This document shows positions 17,284-25,311 of a stretch of DNA of 64,000 bases, piece by piece (positions within the stretch are counted from its first letter, which is position 1; each line of letters opens with the position of its first letter). The stretch is taken from positions 1-64,000 of the forward strand of contig CAVJLL010000007.1 of the NCBI GenBank assembly GCA_963650385.1. The letters run 5' to 3'. Under the pieces are notes generated by a model that was given only the letters and a program-made list of their open reading frames with translations, was not told the DNA's origin and ran no database searches. Made by a program: the position numbers and the translations under genes. The stretch comes from CAG-791 sp963650385 (GTDB lineage: Bacteria > Bacillota > Clostridia > Lachnospirales > Lachnospiraceae).

Positions 17284-17588
17284 CCGTACGTCTCCTTCTG
17301 CCCCTGATTCACCGAAGGGCTCTCTTCTATAAGACACACCAGCCGCGCCCGTATCCGGTATTGCCCCTCCGCAAGGCGCTGTGTGTTCTGGTCTACGCGG
17401 TAAACGTATCACACGTCTTTCCCGCTGTCAACAAATTCACCGAAAATACAGCGGTATCTTTGTCGATTTGTCACAATTCACGCATTCTGTCCCCCTGCAG
17501 GCCGTCAGCGTTCTGCATTTTTTCGCCTGCTCATGTGGTTTCCGGCGCAGGAAGCGCTTTTGTTTTTCTAAAACCAAATGCTCTGCTG
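17284..17588 (-). promoter_or_regulatory. 305-bp spacer containing the DUF6465 promoter
   Basis: The spacer lies between the uppP stop and the DUF6465 start. On the minus strand TTGACA (17426-17431) and TACGTT (17403-17408), 17 bp apart, form a convincing promoter, giving a leader of about 110 nt. I see no gene and no clear uppP terminator in the remaining sequence. Confidence 0.6.
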
Positions 17589-18425
17589 TCAGCGAATCAG
17601 GCCGAAATACAGGATAACCAGGGCTCCCAGTACAATGCGGTACCAGCCGAAGGGCTTGAAATCGTGCCGGCGGATGTATCCCATAAGGAACCGGATCACC
17701 ACCAGCGATACAACAAATGCAACGCCCATTCCAACGCCGAGAATCGCTGCCTCCATTCCGCTGAAATGGAAACCGAACTTCAGGATTTTCAGCAGGCTCG
17801 CGCCGGCCATCACCGGAATTGCCAGGATAAATGTGAACTCCGCCGCCACCGTGCGCGAAACCCCGATGACCAGGCCGCCGATTATGGTCGCTCCCGAGCG
17901 GGATGTGCCCGGAAAAACAGCTGCGATGAGCTGAAAGAGTCCGATCAGGAGCGCATCCTTCATCGTAAGCTCCTCCAAACTGGTCACCACCGGCTCCCGG
18001 TCCTTCTGAACCTGCTCCACAATAAGGAATACTATGCCGACCAGAATGAGCATGATCGCCACAACCAGCCAGTTGTACAGATGCTCATCCAGCCAGTCGT
18101 CCAGTGCCAGTCCCACGACAGCCGCCGGTATGCAGGCAACAATTGTCTTAATCCACAGCTGAATCGTTTCCTTCTTCCATACAATCCTTGTGCGTTTTCT
18201 GTGCCGGTAGATTCCCAGCGGCCAGATGGTCTTCCAGTAAAGAAGAATCACCGCCAGAATCGCCCCGAACTGAATGACCACCAGAAACATATCCCAGAAG
18301 TCCGTCGAAACATCGAGCTTCACAAATTCGTTCAGAAGAATCATATGGCCGGTGCTGCTGATCGGAAGCCACTCGGTAATTCCTTCCACCAGGCCAAACA
18401 GTGCTGCTTTTAAAATTTCCAACAT
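17589..18425 (-). CDS. uppP: undecaprenyl-diphosphatase UppP (BacA)
   Basis: A 278-residue integral membrane enzyme that dephosphorylates undecaprenyl diphosphate to recycle the lipid carrier for cell-wall synthesis; overexpression gives bacitracin resistance in other bacteria. The two family motifs are EGITEWLPISSTGH (14-27) and PGTSRSGATI, which together form the active site. Seven to eight hydrophobic segments are visible and the length is typical. AAAGGAAA precedes the ATG. It stands between unrelated genes with small gaps, so it may be co-transcribed with the upstream aminotransferase gene. Confidence 0.95.
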   Translation of the reverse strand: MLEILKAALFGLVEGITEWLPISSTGHMILLNEFVKLDVSTDFWDMFLVVIQFGAILAVILLYWKTIWPLGIYRHRKRTRIVWKKETIQLWIKTIVACIPAAVVGLALDDWLDEHLYNWLVVAIMLILVGIVFLIVEQVQKDREPVVTSLEELTMKDALLIGLFQLIAAVFPGTSRSGATIIGGLVIGVSRTVAAEFTFILAIPVMAGASLLKILKFGFHFSGMEAAILGVGMGVAFVVSLVVIRFLMGYIRRHDFKPFGWYRIVLGALVILYFGLIR

Positions 18426-18484
18426 TGCCGGTTTCCTTTCTCCTGCTGCCTCATGCCGCAGTATTCCATGCCTTTCCAGGCTGA

Positions 18485-19672
18485 CTATCGATAGGTTTCC
18501 TTTACAAAACGGCGGATCGCCGCGAGAGATCGCTCCACCTTCTCCGTATCAATGCAGTATGCCACGCGGAAATATCCCGGTGCGTGAAATCCTTCGCACG
18601 GGACAAAAACCAGATCATACTGCAGCGCTTTTCTGCAGAAGGCCACTGCATCCTCTTCCAATGCCTTCGGCATGATGTAAAAGGTCCCGTTGGGCTTTTG
18701 CACCTCGAAGCCCAGCTCCGTGAAGCAGTCATACAGAAGATTCCGGTTCGTTTCATAAACAGAAAGATCCGCCGTATCGTTCACCGCCTCTGCCGCCGCC
18801 AGCTGGATCAGCGAGGACGGGCAGTTGTGCCCGATGCCTCTGGAGATCTGCCCGCACATCGGAACGATGTCCTGTGCATGATCGCACGCAGGATTTACCG
18901 CGACGTATCCGATGCGTTCTCCCGGAACAGAGAGCGACTTGGAGAAGGAATAGCAGGTCAGCGTGTTGTCGTAGTAGCGTGCCGGATACGGAATCTCACG
19001 TCCGTCAAAGGCAATCTCCCGATAGGGCTCATCCGAAATCAAAAACAGAGGATACCCCAGCTCTCCGGATTTCTCCGTAAGAAGTGCTGACAGCCTCTGC
19101 AGGGTTTCCTCGGAATAGGCAACGCCGGAGGGATTGTTCGGCGAGTTGATGAGAATCGCCGCCACGCCCGGCTGCAGCATCGCCTCCAGCGCCTCGAAAT
19201 TAATCTGAAAATCCTCAAAGCGCGCCGGAATGACTGCAATTTCTGCGCCCGTATCACCAATATACGGCACATACTCCGGGAAAAACGGTGCCTGCACCAG
19301 AACCTTATCCCCCGGCTTTGTCACTGCACGAAGCGCATGTGCAATGGCTCCTGCACAGCCGGAAGCCGGAAAAATGTGCTCCGGTCCGTACTGCATGCCG
19401 AACCGGCGGTTCAGAGAAGCTGCGATTTTGGATTTCACCTCCGGAATTCCAAGGCTCGGACTATAGCCGTGCAGCTGAATGGGCTCCATGGTTTCCAGAA
19501 GCCTTACCGCTGCATCCGTAAAGCTCTGCGGTGCCGGAACCGACGGATTGCCGAGGCTGAAATCAAACACGTTTTCATATCCGATTTCCTTTCCGCGTGC
19601 CGCAGCATATTCCGCCAGTTCACGAATGACGGATTTGTTTCCCAGCATTTTCAGATAATGTTCGTTAATCAT
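18485..19672 (-). CDS. PLP-dependent aminotransferase, class I/II
   Basis: A 395-residue fold-type I aminotransferase. NSPNNPSG is at residues 176-183, SDEPYREI at 213-220 holds the PLP-ring Asp and Tyr, and the Schiff-base Lys is Lys245 in SFSKSLSVPGERIG; the carboxylate-binding Arg occurs in FRVAYC near the C-terminus. The family includes aspartate and related aminotransferases, and Lachnospiraceae carry a conserved member with this N-terminus (INEHYLKMLGNKSVIRELAEY), usually annotated only as a pyridoxal-dependent aminotransferase. Substrate cannot be deduced. The neighbours give no pathway clue. Confidence 0.85.
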   Translation of the reverse strand: MINEHYLKMLGNKSVIRELAEYAAARGKEIGYENVFDFSLGNPSVPAPQSFTDAAVRLLETMEPIQLHGYSPSLGIPEVKSKIAASLNRRFGMQYGPEHIFPASGCAGAIAHALRAVTKPGDKVLVQAPFFPEYVPYIGDTGAEIAVIPARFEDFQINFEALEAMLQPGVAAILINSPNNPSGVAYSEETLQRLSALLTEKSGELGYPLFLISDEPYREIAFDGREIPYPARYYDNTLTCYSFSKSLSVPGERIGYVAVNPACDHAQDIVPMCGQISRGIGHNCPSSLIQLAAAEAVNDTADLSVYETNRNLLYDCFTELGFEVQKPNGTFYIMPKALEEDAVAFCRKALQYDLVFVPCEGFHAPGYFRVAYCIDTEKVERSLAAIRRFVKETYR

Positions 19673-19693
19673 AGGTTCCTTTCTGCTCTGTCT

Positions 19694-20644
19694 CTATCCG
19701 GCAATGAGCTTCTTAATCCAGCGCAGCGTTCCGGTCTCTTCGCTGCCCGGTTCCTGCTCCTCTCTCGCAAAACCCAGAACTTTGGCCAATGCGATGGAGG
19801 CCCGATTTGCAGCGTCTGTCTGCAGCGCCGCCTCCGTCATTCCGAGCTCTGTCGCAGCGAAGGCCAGTGCCGCCTCCGCCGCTTCTTTTGCATATCCTCT
19901 TCTCCGGCAGTCCCTGCGCACAAGGTAGCCCAGCTCCGGCAGTCCGCTTCCGTCTGCCGGAGGTGCAAATCCCACCCGTCCAATCAGCTCGCCGCGGGTC
20001 TTTTCCCAGATTCCCCACATTCCATAGCCATAAAATCCATAGATGTTCTCCGCATAAGACCTCAGGATCTCCTGCTCCTTCCCGCAGTCCTCGGAAAGAG
20101 GCGTCAGAAAGCGTTTTGCCTCCGCATCATACAACAGATACAACGCTTTATAATCCTCCGGCGTCACTTCCCGAAGCACTAAGCGCTTCGTTTCCGCGAT
20201 GGTCCAGGGATACCCGGCAAGCCTCTGCCATATTTTGCAATAAGAATCCTTTGAAACCTCATCCGGCTGCATGAGAATATAGGATGCCCCCGGGAAGGAC
20301 TCCTGCCGGTTCCCTGCATGAAGGTAGCCCGCAGCGGCAAAGCCGCTCTCCCGGCAAGCCCGGTACAACCGCAGAGAATCCGTCAGGTACAGACGGCCGC
20401 CGCTGCTCTGTACTGGTGCCTCTGCTGCCTTTAATTTCTGCTCTCTTTTCCGCTTCCTGCCGCGGTAATCGTCCGATCCGCAGACAGCTGCATTCTCCGG
20501 GTCCCCGCAGATGCCGGCAGCAATCCCTTCCGCCGCCAGCATCCTGCAGCACCGCTGCACCTCCTGCTCCCGCTCCCTGCAGGCATAGCTCCCGTCCAGG
20601 CAGAAGACCAGCTCCTTTATGGTTTCATCGTTCTTCATACGCAT
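19694..20644 (-). CDS. GNAT acetyltransferase with an extra N-terminal domain
   Basis: A 316-residue protein. Residues about 150-316 are a GNAT domain of the RimJ/RimL type: TKRLVLREVTPEDYKALYLLYD, then ELGYLVRRDCRRRGYAKEA with the acetyl-CoA pyrophosphate loop. The first 145 residues are unlike GNAT; the stretch LYLTDSLRLYRACRESGFAAAGYL resembles the remnant of a HAD-like Rossmann domain, an architecture seen in some Clostridia, but this is tentative. Two possible ATG starts (20644, 20638) have no good ribosome binding site. A promoter candidate lies at 20716-20744. Substrate unknown. Confidence 0.7.
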   Translation of the reverse strand: MRMKNDETIKELVFCLDGSYACREREQEVQRCCRMLAAEGIAAGICGDPENAAVCGSDDYRGRKRKREQKLKAAEAPVQSSGGRLYLTDSLRLYRACRESGFAAAGYLHAGNRQESFPGASYILMQPDEVSKDSYCKIWQRLAGYPWTIAETKRLVLREVTPEDYKALYLLYDAEAKRFLTPLSEDCGKEQEILRSYAENIYGFYGYGMWGIWEKTRGELIGRVGFAPPADGSGLPELGYLVRRDCRRRGYAKEAAEAALAFAATELGMTEAALQTDAANRASIALAKVLGFAREEQEPGSEETGTLRWIKKLIAG

Positions 20645-20715
20645 GCATTCATGATTTGTTCATATTTTATTCAAGGTAACTTCACGCAGTTACCATTTTT
20701 CAGACACGATTCTCA

Positions 20716-20744
20716 CCTATAGTAAAACCATAGAAGCAAGCCAA
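20716..20744 (-). promoter_or_regulatory. promoter candidate for the GNAT gene
   Basis: TTGGCT (20739-20744) and TATAGG (20716-20721) on the minus strand are 17 bp apart. Between it and the gene is a small inverted repeat, GGTAAC-8 nt-GTTACC (about 20676-20695). Confidence 0.45.
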
Positions 20745-20768
20745 TATCATTAATAACTTTTTCATAAT

Positions 20769-20796
20769 ATGCCGGGGGCCGCAGGGTTCCCGGCAT
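20769..20796. terminator. hairpin downstream of the ABC importer operon
   Basis: ATGCCGGG and CCCGGCAT form an 8-bp stem around a 12-nt loop. A T-rich run follows on neither strand immediately (the minus strand continues ATTATGAAAAAG), so termination strength is uncertain. Confidence 0.45.
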
Positions 20797-20839
20797 CCTC
20801 CCTTTTATAAGGTTTTTAGTATCTGTTCAGCACCTGCCA

Positions 20840-20865
20840 TTTCAACGTGAATTGACTGCCTACTG
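20840..20865 (-). repeat. dispersed repeat family 2, copy at the ABC ATPase 3' end
   Basis: The sequence cacctgccatttcaacgtga (20831-20850) continues as a segment related to 9623-9648 and to the minus strand of 62160-62192. It runs into the stop codon of the ABC ATPase gene at 20860-20862. Confidence 0.55.
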
Positions 20866-21684
20866 AGACAGCAGGATCCGGTCATTGTCAAGGTCCTGCC
20901 CCGCCTTTTCCGCAAACCGCTTCAGAAGCGAATCCACCGTCATCCGGCTGCGCTCCTCCCCCTGAATATCCAGTACAATGTGTCCGCTGTCCATCATCAG
21001 CGTACGGTTGCCCAGCTCCAGTGCCTGATGCATGTTATGCGTCACCATAAGGCAGGTGATCTGCTGCTCCGCCACAATCTCCTTCGTCAGCCGCAGCACA
21101 ACCTCCGCTGTAGCAGGGTCCAGCGCCGCCGTATGCTCATCCAGCAGGAGCAGCCGCGGCGTCACAATGGTAGCCATCAGGAGCGTAAGCGCCTGCCGCT
21201 GGCCGCCGGACAAAAGTCCCACCTGCGTTTCCATCCGGTCCTCCAGCCCCATCCCGAGGATCGAAAGCCTCTCGCGGAACAACTGCTTCTCCTTGCGGCT
21301 GATGCGCGAAAAGTCCTGTGCCAGGCGCCCCATAAACGTCTTTCTCGATGCCGATGCCCTCAGATACGCTACGGAAAGATTCTCCTCTATGGTCATATGC
21401 GGTGCCGTTCCCATCTTCGTATCCTGAAACAGGCGTCCGATGAACTGGCTTCTCTTATGCTCCTGCATAAAGGTGATGTCTGTCCCGTCCAGTTCAATGT
21501 ATCCCTGATCCGTTATAAAGGAACCCGCCACCGCATTGAAAAGGGTGGACTTTCCGGCTCCGTTGGAGCCGACAATGGTCGCAAAATCGCCGTCCCGAAG
21601 CTCCAGGCTCACTTCGTCCAGCGCTTTTTTCTCGTTGATTGTCCCGGGATAAAAGGTTTTGGAAATCCGCTCGATCTTAAGCAT
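20860..21684 (-). CDS. ABC importer ATP-binding protein (TrpZ-like)
   Basis: A 274-residue ABC ATPase. Walker A is GSNGAGKST, the signature is LLSGGQRQAL, Walker B is LLLLDEHTAALDP, and the switch His follows in MVTHNMHQALELG. The ATG at 21684 follows AGAGGAA and overlaps the permease gene by 8 bp. It energises the importer formed with the permease at 21677-22627 and the receptor at 22774-23886. Importers of this class with the same receptor family include streptococcal TrpXYZ for tryptophan; the substrate here is not proven. Confidence 0.9.
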   Translation of the reverse strand: MLKIERISKTFYPGTINEKKALDEVSLELRDGDFATIVGSNGAGKSTLFNAVAGSFITDQGYIELDGTDITFMQEHKRSQFIGRLFQDTKMGTAPHMTIEENLSVAYLRASASRKTFMGRLAQDFSRISRKEKQLFRERLSILGMGLEDRMETQVGLLSGGQRQALTLLMATIVTPRLLLLDEHTAALDPATAEVVLRLTKEIVAEQQITCLMVTHNMHQALELGNRTLMMDSGHIVLDIQGEERSRMTVDSLLKRFAEKAGQDLDNDRILLSQ

Positions 21685-22627
21685 GCTGTTCCTCTTTTCT
21701 TTTCGCAATTTCCGCCTTCCGTTCCCGAATGGCCGCCTTCTTTTTCTGGTTGTTGCGCAGCATCTGCTGTGCAGCAGGCGCCGCAATGGCAACCGCAACG
21801 ATCAGCGCAGACACCAGCTTAAAGGCCTGCGTCGGAACGTTCAGCCGCAGTGCCAGCGCGATGATAAACCGGTAAATGACAGAGCCTGCCACGACACCCA
21901 GAATTCTGGTCAGCATCCTGCCTCTTCCGAACAGCGTCTGTCCTATGATCAGGGAGGCCAGGGCGATGGTGACCATGCCCGTTCCCATATTGATCTCCGC
22001 ATTCTTGTTGTACTGACCGATCAGGCATCCTGCAAGTCCCGTCAGCGCATTGGAGAAGCACAGTCCCACCGTAATCGTCACGGAAGGGTTGATGGAGCTG
22101 GCACGTACCATGGCAAGGCTGTCTCCGGTTGCCCGCACCGACAGACCGAGCCTGGTTCCCAGGAAGCGGTAAACCAAAATGCACAAAAGTCCCACCAGAA
22201 TCAGCAGCAGCACCGAGCGGCTCCAGGTGGTCCAGAAGGTGTTCCCGCTCAATGATTTAAACAGGTCATAAATTGTGGGACTGCCGACAACGTTCAGACT
22301 GGTTTTCATTCCCATCGCCAGCAGGTTGATCGTATAAAGTCCCGTATTGACAATGATTCCTGCCAGAATGCTCGGAACGCCGAACTTTGTCTGCAGAAGC
22401 GCCGTAACATAGCCGGAGCAGATACCCGCCAGCATGGATGCCGGAATGGCCAGGAGCGGATGCCCGGAAATGGTAACCGCCACACCGACTGCAGCCCCCA
22501 GCATATAGCAGCCATCCGTCGAAAGATCGCAGATGTTCAGAATGCTGAAGCTGATAAATAAGGACAAGGCCACCAGTCCGAAGATCAGGCCGTTGTCCAG
22601 AGCTGTCTGAATGATTGCAAATGACAC
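21677..22627 (-). CDS. ABC importer permease (TrpY-like, branched-chain type)
   Basis: A 316-residue membrane permease with about nine hydrophobic segments of the BPD_transp_2 (LivH-like) family, ending in a Lys/Arg-rich cytoplasmic tail (KKKAAIRERKAEIAKRKEE). Segments such as LSTDGCYMLGAAV and FGVPSILAGIIVNTGLY are typical of this family. I place the start at GTG 22627 with AGGGGG 8 nt before; an in-frame ATG at 22681 would begin within the terminator hairpin at 22652-22681. That hairpin separates it from the receptor gene, so the permease and ATPase are probably expressed less than the receptor. Confidence 0.88.
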   Translation of the reverse strand: MSFAIIQTALDNGLIFGLVALSLFISFSILNICDLSTDGCYMLGAAVGVAVTISGHPLLAIPASMLAGICSGYVTALLQTKFGVPSILAGIIVNTGLYTINLLAMGMKTSLNVVGSPTIYDLFKSLSGNTFWTTWSRSVLLLILVGLLCILVYRFLGTRLGLSVRATGDSLAMVRASSINPSVTITVGLCFSNALTGLAGCLIGQYNKNAEINMGTGMVTIALASLIIGQTLFGRGRMLTRILGVVAGSVIYRFIIALALRLNVPTQAFKLVSALIVAVAIAAPAAQQMLRNNQKKKAAIRERKAEIAKRKEEQHA

Positions 22628-22646
22628 GCCAAGTTCCCCCTGAAAC

Positions 22647-22681
22647 AAAAAATGCAGGTCCCTGCTCGCAGGAACCTGCAT
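22647..22681 (-). terminator. intercistronic terminator between receptor and permease genes
   Basis: ATGCAGGT and ACCTGCAT plus an inner CCTGC/GCAGG stem form a long hairpin (one mismatch) followed on the minus strand by TTTTTT. It would stop most transcripts after the receptor gene, a common way to make more receptor than membrane components. Confidence 0.8.
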
Positions 22682-22773
22682 CCCATTCTATACCATTTCC
22701 AATCCGGTGTCAGATTGGATTGCAGAAAAGCTTCTCCGGATTCCGGAAGACTTCTCTTCTGCACGTTTTTGTT

Positions 22774-23886
22774 TTACTCGAAATTCTCTGCGGTCTTGGT
22801 CTCCACAATTTCCGAGCAGAACGGCTGGAAGGCCTCTTCCACTGCAGAAAGATCATAGCCGAGCTTCTCCGCCGTCTCTGTATTGATGGTCGCAATGCCG
22901 CTGTCAAGCGTTACCACCGCATACTCTGCCGGCTTCTGTCCGTTGACCAGGATATTCACCACCATGTCTGCAGTCTCTGTACCAAGATCCGCATAATTGA
23001 TGCCGAAGCCAAGGAATGCACCGTTAAGCGCAAAGGAATCTGCTCCGGTGTAATGCGGAATTCCGGCATCCTCCAGCTTCTCATAGATGGAGAGCTCCGC
23101 ACTCATAACCGTATTGTCTGTAGGTGTGAAAATAGCGTCTACGCCGTCTGCTATCAGTGCATCTGCCGCCTGGCTGACCTCTGTGGTATTCGTTCCGGTC
23201 TTCTCCACGTACTCAACGCCCTTCGCATCCAGGAACGCCTTTGCATCCGCAATCGCCTGTGTAGAGGAGTCCTCACTGGTGGAATACAGCAGACCGATCT
23301 TCGAAGCATCCGGATTCTGCGCAAAAATCAGCTCCATAATAGCCTCTGTATTCAGTGCATCGCTTGTTCCGGTGATATTCCCGCCGGGAGCATCCATAGA
23401 AGCCACCAGGCCGGCGCCCACCGGATCCGTCACTGCCGAGAATACGATGGGTGTATCCGTTCCCTCGAAGGTGGACTGTGCTGTCAGTGCTGTGGGGGTT
23501 GCCACGCAGATAACCGTGTCCACGCCGTCATCCTTCAGCTGTGCCAGTCCCTGGCTGATGATGGTGGCATCTCCCTGACCATTGATGAAATAGTCCTCAT
23601 AATCAAACGACACGCCGCACTCTGCAGCCTTTGCATCCAGCTCCTTCTCCACGTACTCCGTGATCTGGTTCAGAGATGCATGATCCATGTACTGAACGAT
23701 GCCCACCTTATAGGAGGCTCCGCTCTCTGTGCTCTCTGCAGTTTCTGCGCTCTCCGAAGCCTCTGCAGCCTCTGCGGTCTCTGCCGTCTGCGCAGCATCC
23801 AACGAAGAATCCGAAGCGCCGCACCCGGCAAGCATCGTCGCTGCCACGGCGGCCATCATTGTCATTGCCAACAGTCTGTTTTTCAT
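22774..23886 (-). CDS. ABC importer substrate-binding lipoprotein (TrpX-like family)
   Basis: A 370-residue lipoprotein. The signal peptide ends in a lipobox with Cys22 (LAGC), followed by a Ser/Ala/Glu linker to about residue 57 and a periplasmic-binding domain of the ABC_sub_bind type (YKVGIVQYMDHASLNQITEY, then PIVFSAVTDPVGAGLV and GLLYSTSEDSSTQAI). AAGGAGG precedes the ATG. The same family contains streptococcal TrpX. No tryptophan T-box is visible; only about 80 bp separate it from the upstream gene, and most of that is a terminator hairpin (23904-23939). Confidence 0.88.
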   Translation of the reverse strand: MKNRLLAMTMMAAVAATMLAGCGASDSSLDAAQTAETAEAAEASESAETAESTESGASYKVGIVQYMDHASLNQITEYVEKELDAKAAECGVSFDYEDYFINGQGDATIISQGLAQLKDDGVDTVICVATPTALTAQSTFEGTDTPIVFSAVTDPVGAGLVASMDAPGGNITGTSDALNTEAIMELIFAQNPDASKIGLLYSTSEDSSTQAIADAKAFLDAKGVEYVEKTGTNTTEVSQAADALIADGVDAIFTPTDNTVMSAELSIYEKLEDAGIPHYTGADSFALNGAFLGFGINYADLGTETADMVVNILVNGQKPAEYAVVTLDSGIATINTETAEKLGYDLSAVEEAFQPFCSEIVETKTAENFE

Positions 23887-23903
23887 AATAGTTTCCTCCT
23901 TAT

Positions 23904-23939
23904 AACAAAAGACGTCCTCGGAACCGCTCCAAAGACGTC
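23904..23939 (-). terminator. terminator between the crh-like gene and the importer receptor gene
   Basis: On the minus strand a 12-bp stem (GACGTCTTTGGA with its partner, including two G-T pairs) is followed by TTTTGTT. It ends the uvrC-to-crh-like transcript only 18 bp before the receptor start codon. Confidence 0.75.
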
Positions 23940-23965
23940 GTTGTCATTTATTCACGCGAACCGGA

Positions 23966-24223
23966 TTACCGAGCGGCTGTAATAAACGCCTCGATATCCC
24001 GGATGGCTGCCTCTTCATCATCTCCATCCGCAGAAACCGTCATCTCATCTCCGTTATCCAGCTCCAGGGACATCATGCCCATGATGCTCTTTGCATTCAC
24101 TCTCTTGGTTCCCAGCTCGATGTAGATTCTGCTGTCATACTTGCTGGCAACCTGCACAAGCTCCGCAATCGGTCTGGCCTCCAGGCCATCCTTTAAGGTA
24201 ATTGTCATTGATTTCTTCATCAT
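23966..24223 (-). CDS. Crh-like HPr homologue (Glu at position 15, Ser46 kept)
   Basis: An 85-residue HPr-fold protein. The segment GLEARPIAEL shows glutamate at position 15 where PTS HPr has the phosphorylated histidine (GLHARPA), while KSIMGMMSLEL keeps Ser46, the target of HPr kinase. In Bacillus, Crh has Gln15 and likewise lacks PTS function; its gene follows whiA, as here. The likely role is a carbon-catabolite cofactor phosphorylated at Ser46 by the HprK encoded upstream (27142-28086). AGGAGG is located 8 nt before the first of two Met codons. The last gene before the terminator at 23904-23939. Confidence 0.88.
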   Translation of the reverse strand: MMKKSMTITLKDGLEARPIAELVQVASKYDSRIYIELGTKRVNAKSIMGMMSLELDNGDEMTVSADGDDEEAAIRDIEAFITAAR

Positions 24224-24306
24224 AATAAGCTCCTCCTGAACCACGATTTCCTGCCGCTTCTAATCACTTGTTCGCTTGCTCTCGCTCGCTCACTCATCAT
24301 TCTCAC

Positions 24307-25308
24307 TCAGCAGCCGCTTTCCTGCAGCTGCCTTGCCAAAGCGGACAGCCGGCGCAGGCGGTGATTCACGCCCGATTTTCCCACCGGCGGGTTCATCCTT
24401 TGTCCCAGCTCCTGCAGTGAACAGTCCGGATACTGCTCACGCAGCAGAGCCATCTGCTGCAGGGACTCCGGCAAGCTCTCCCAAATGCTGCTCTCCCGAA
24501 GCAGATGTATCTCCTCCATCTGTTTCTGTGAAGCAGCCACTGTCTTCATGATATTCGCTGTTTCACAATTTACTTTCCGGTTGATGCTGCTGCGGACCTG
24601 GCGGACAATTCTGGCATTCTCCATCTCCATCCGGCTCACATGCGCCCCAAGGAGGCTGAGGATATCCACAATCACAGCCGAGTCCCGGGTTACAAGGCCA
24701 TGCCCTCTCCCGTTCTCCTGTCTCTTAAGCGGCACTCCCATCCGTTCAAGAAGCTCTTCTGTCCCGGCAAGCTGCTGCCTGCCGCGCACATCAAAGGAAA
24801 GATAGTATTCCTTCTCCGGCGGCCGGATAGAACCAACGCACAGGAACTCCCCCGCAAGATACGCGCGCACGCACCGTTCCTCTGCCTTAGACTGCTCGGA
24901 AAGCTGCATTGCAGATCGAAGCCGCTGCGCCGCACTGCCGCGGAATACCATCCATCGTTCTGCCTCCGCAGAAGCGTCTTCCGCTTTATGCGGACCGTCT
25001 GCAGAGTCAAACTCGAGAGTAATATTAAAGGTTTTTTGAAGCAATGTAAAGAGCCTGCTCCAGGCCTGCGGGCGGTCCGACGCAAGGACCAGCTCTTTCT
25101 CCGTCCTTTCCTCGGATGCGTCCGGCTCTTCAGTATTCTCATCCTGCGCCATGTACTGCAGCATGGCGGCCAGCTGCGCATGAACCGCTTTTTTGGATGA
25201 GGGCTCGAGCATCTCCAGCTCCCGCAGGACCTTTCCCTGAAAATCCGCCGGTTCTGCCTCCTGCCTGCCCGGCGCAGCCTCTGCCGTGTTTAAAGAGGTA
25301 AGCTGCAT
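24307..25308 (-). CDS. whiA: WhiA-family DNA-binding protein
   Basis: A 333-residue protein combining a LAGLIDADG-homing-endonuclease-like domain with a C-terminal helix-turn-helix. CVRAYLAGEFLCVGSIRPPEKEYYLSF (shortened here: RAYLAGEFLCVGS) marks the former, and LREQYPDCSLQELG with GKSGVNHRLRRL the latter. WhiA acts in cell division and chromosome segregation in Bacillus and sporulation in Streptomyces. The N-terminus is about 20 residues longer than usual. AAGGG is 7 nt before the ATG. It follows rapZ by 3 bp; the yvcK gene normally found between them is missing. Confidence 0.92.
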   Translation of the reverse strand: MQLTSLNTAEAAPGRQEAEPADFQGKVLRELEMLEPSSKKAVHAQLAAMLQYMAQDENTEEPDASEERTEKELVLASDRPQAWSRLFTLLQKTFNITLEFDSADGPHKAEDASAEAERWMVFRGSAAQRLRSAMQLSEQSKAEERCVRAYLAGEFLCVGSIRPPEKEYYLSFDVRGRQQLAGTEELLERMGVPLKRQENGRGHGLVTRDSAVIVDILSLLGAHVSRMEMENARIVRQVRSSINRKVNCETANIMKTVAASQKQMEEIHLLRESSIWESLPESLQQMALLREQYPDCSLQELGQRMNPPVGKSGVNHRLRRLSALARQLQESGC

Positions 25309-25311
25309 GTA

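Noticed and set aside
23887..23965. Tryptophan T-box leader before the TrpX-like gene
   Set aside because: The spacer is about 80 bp, is mostly a terminator hairpin, and has no T-box consensus or specifier loop.
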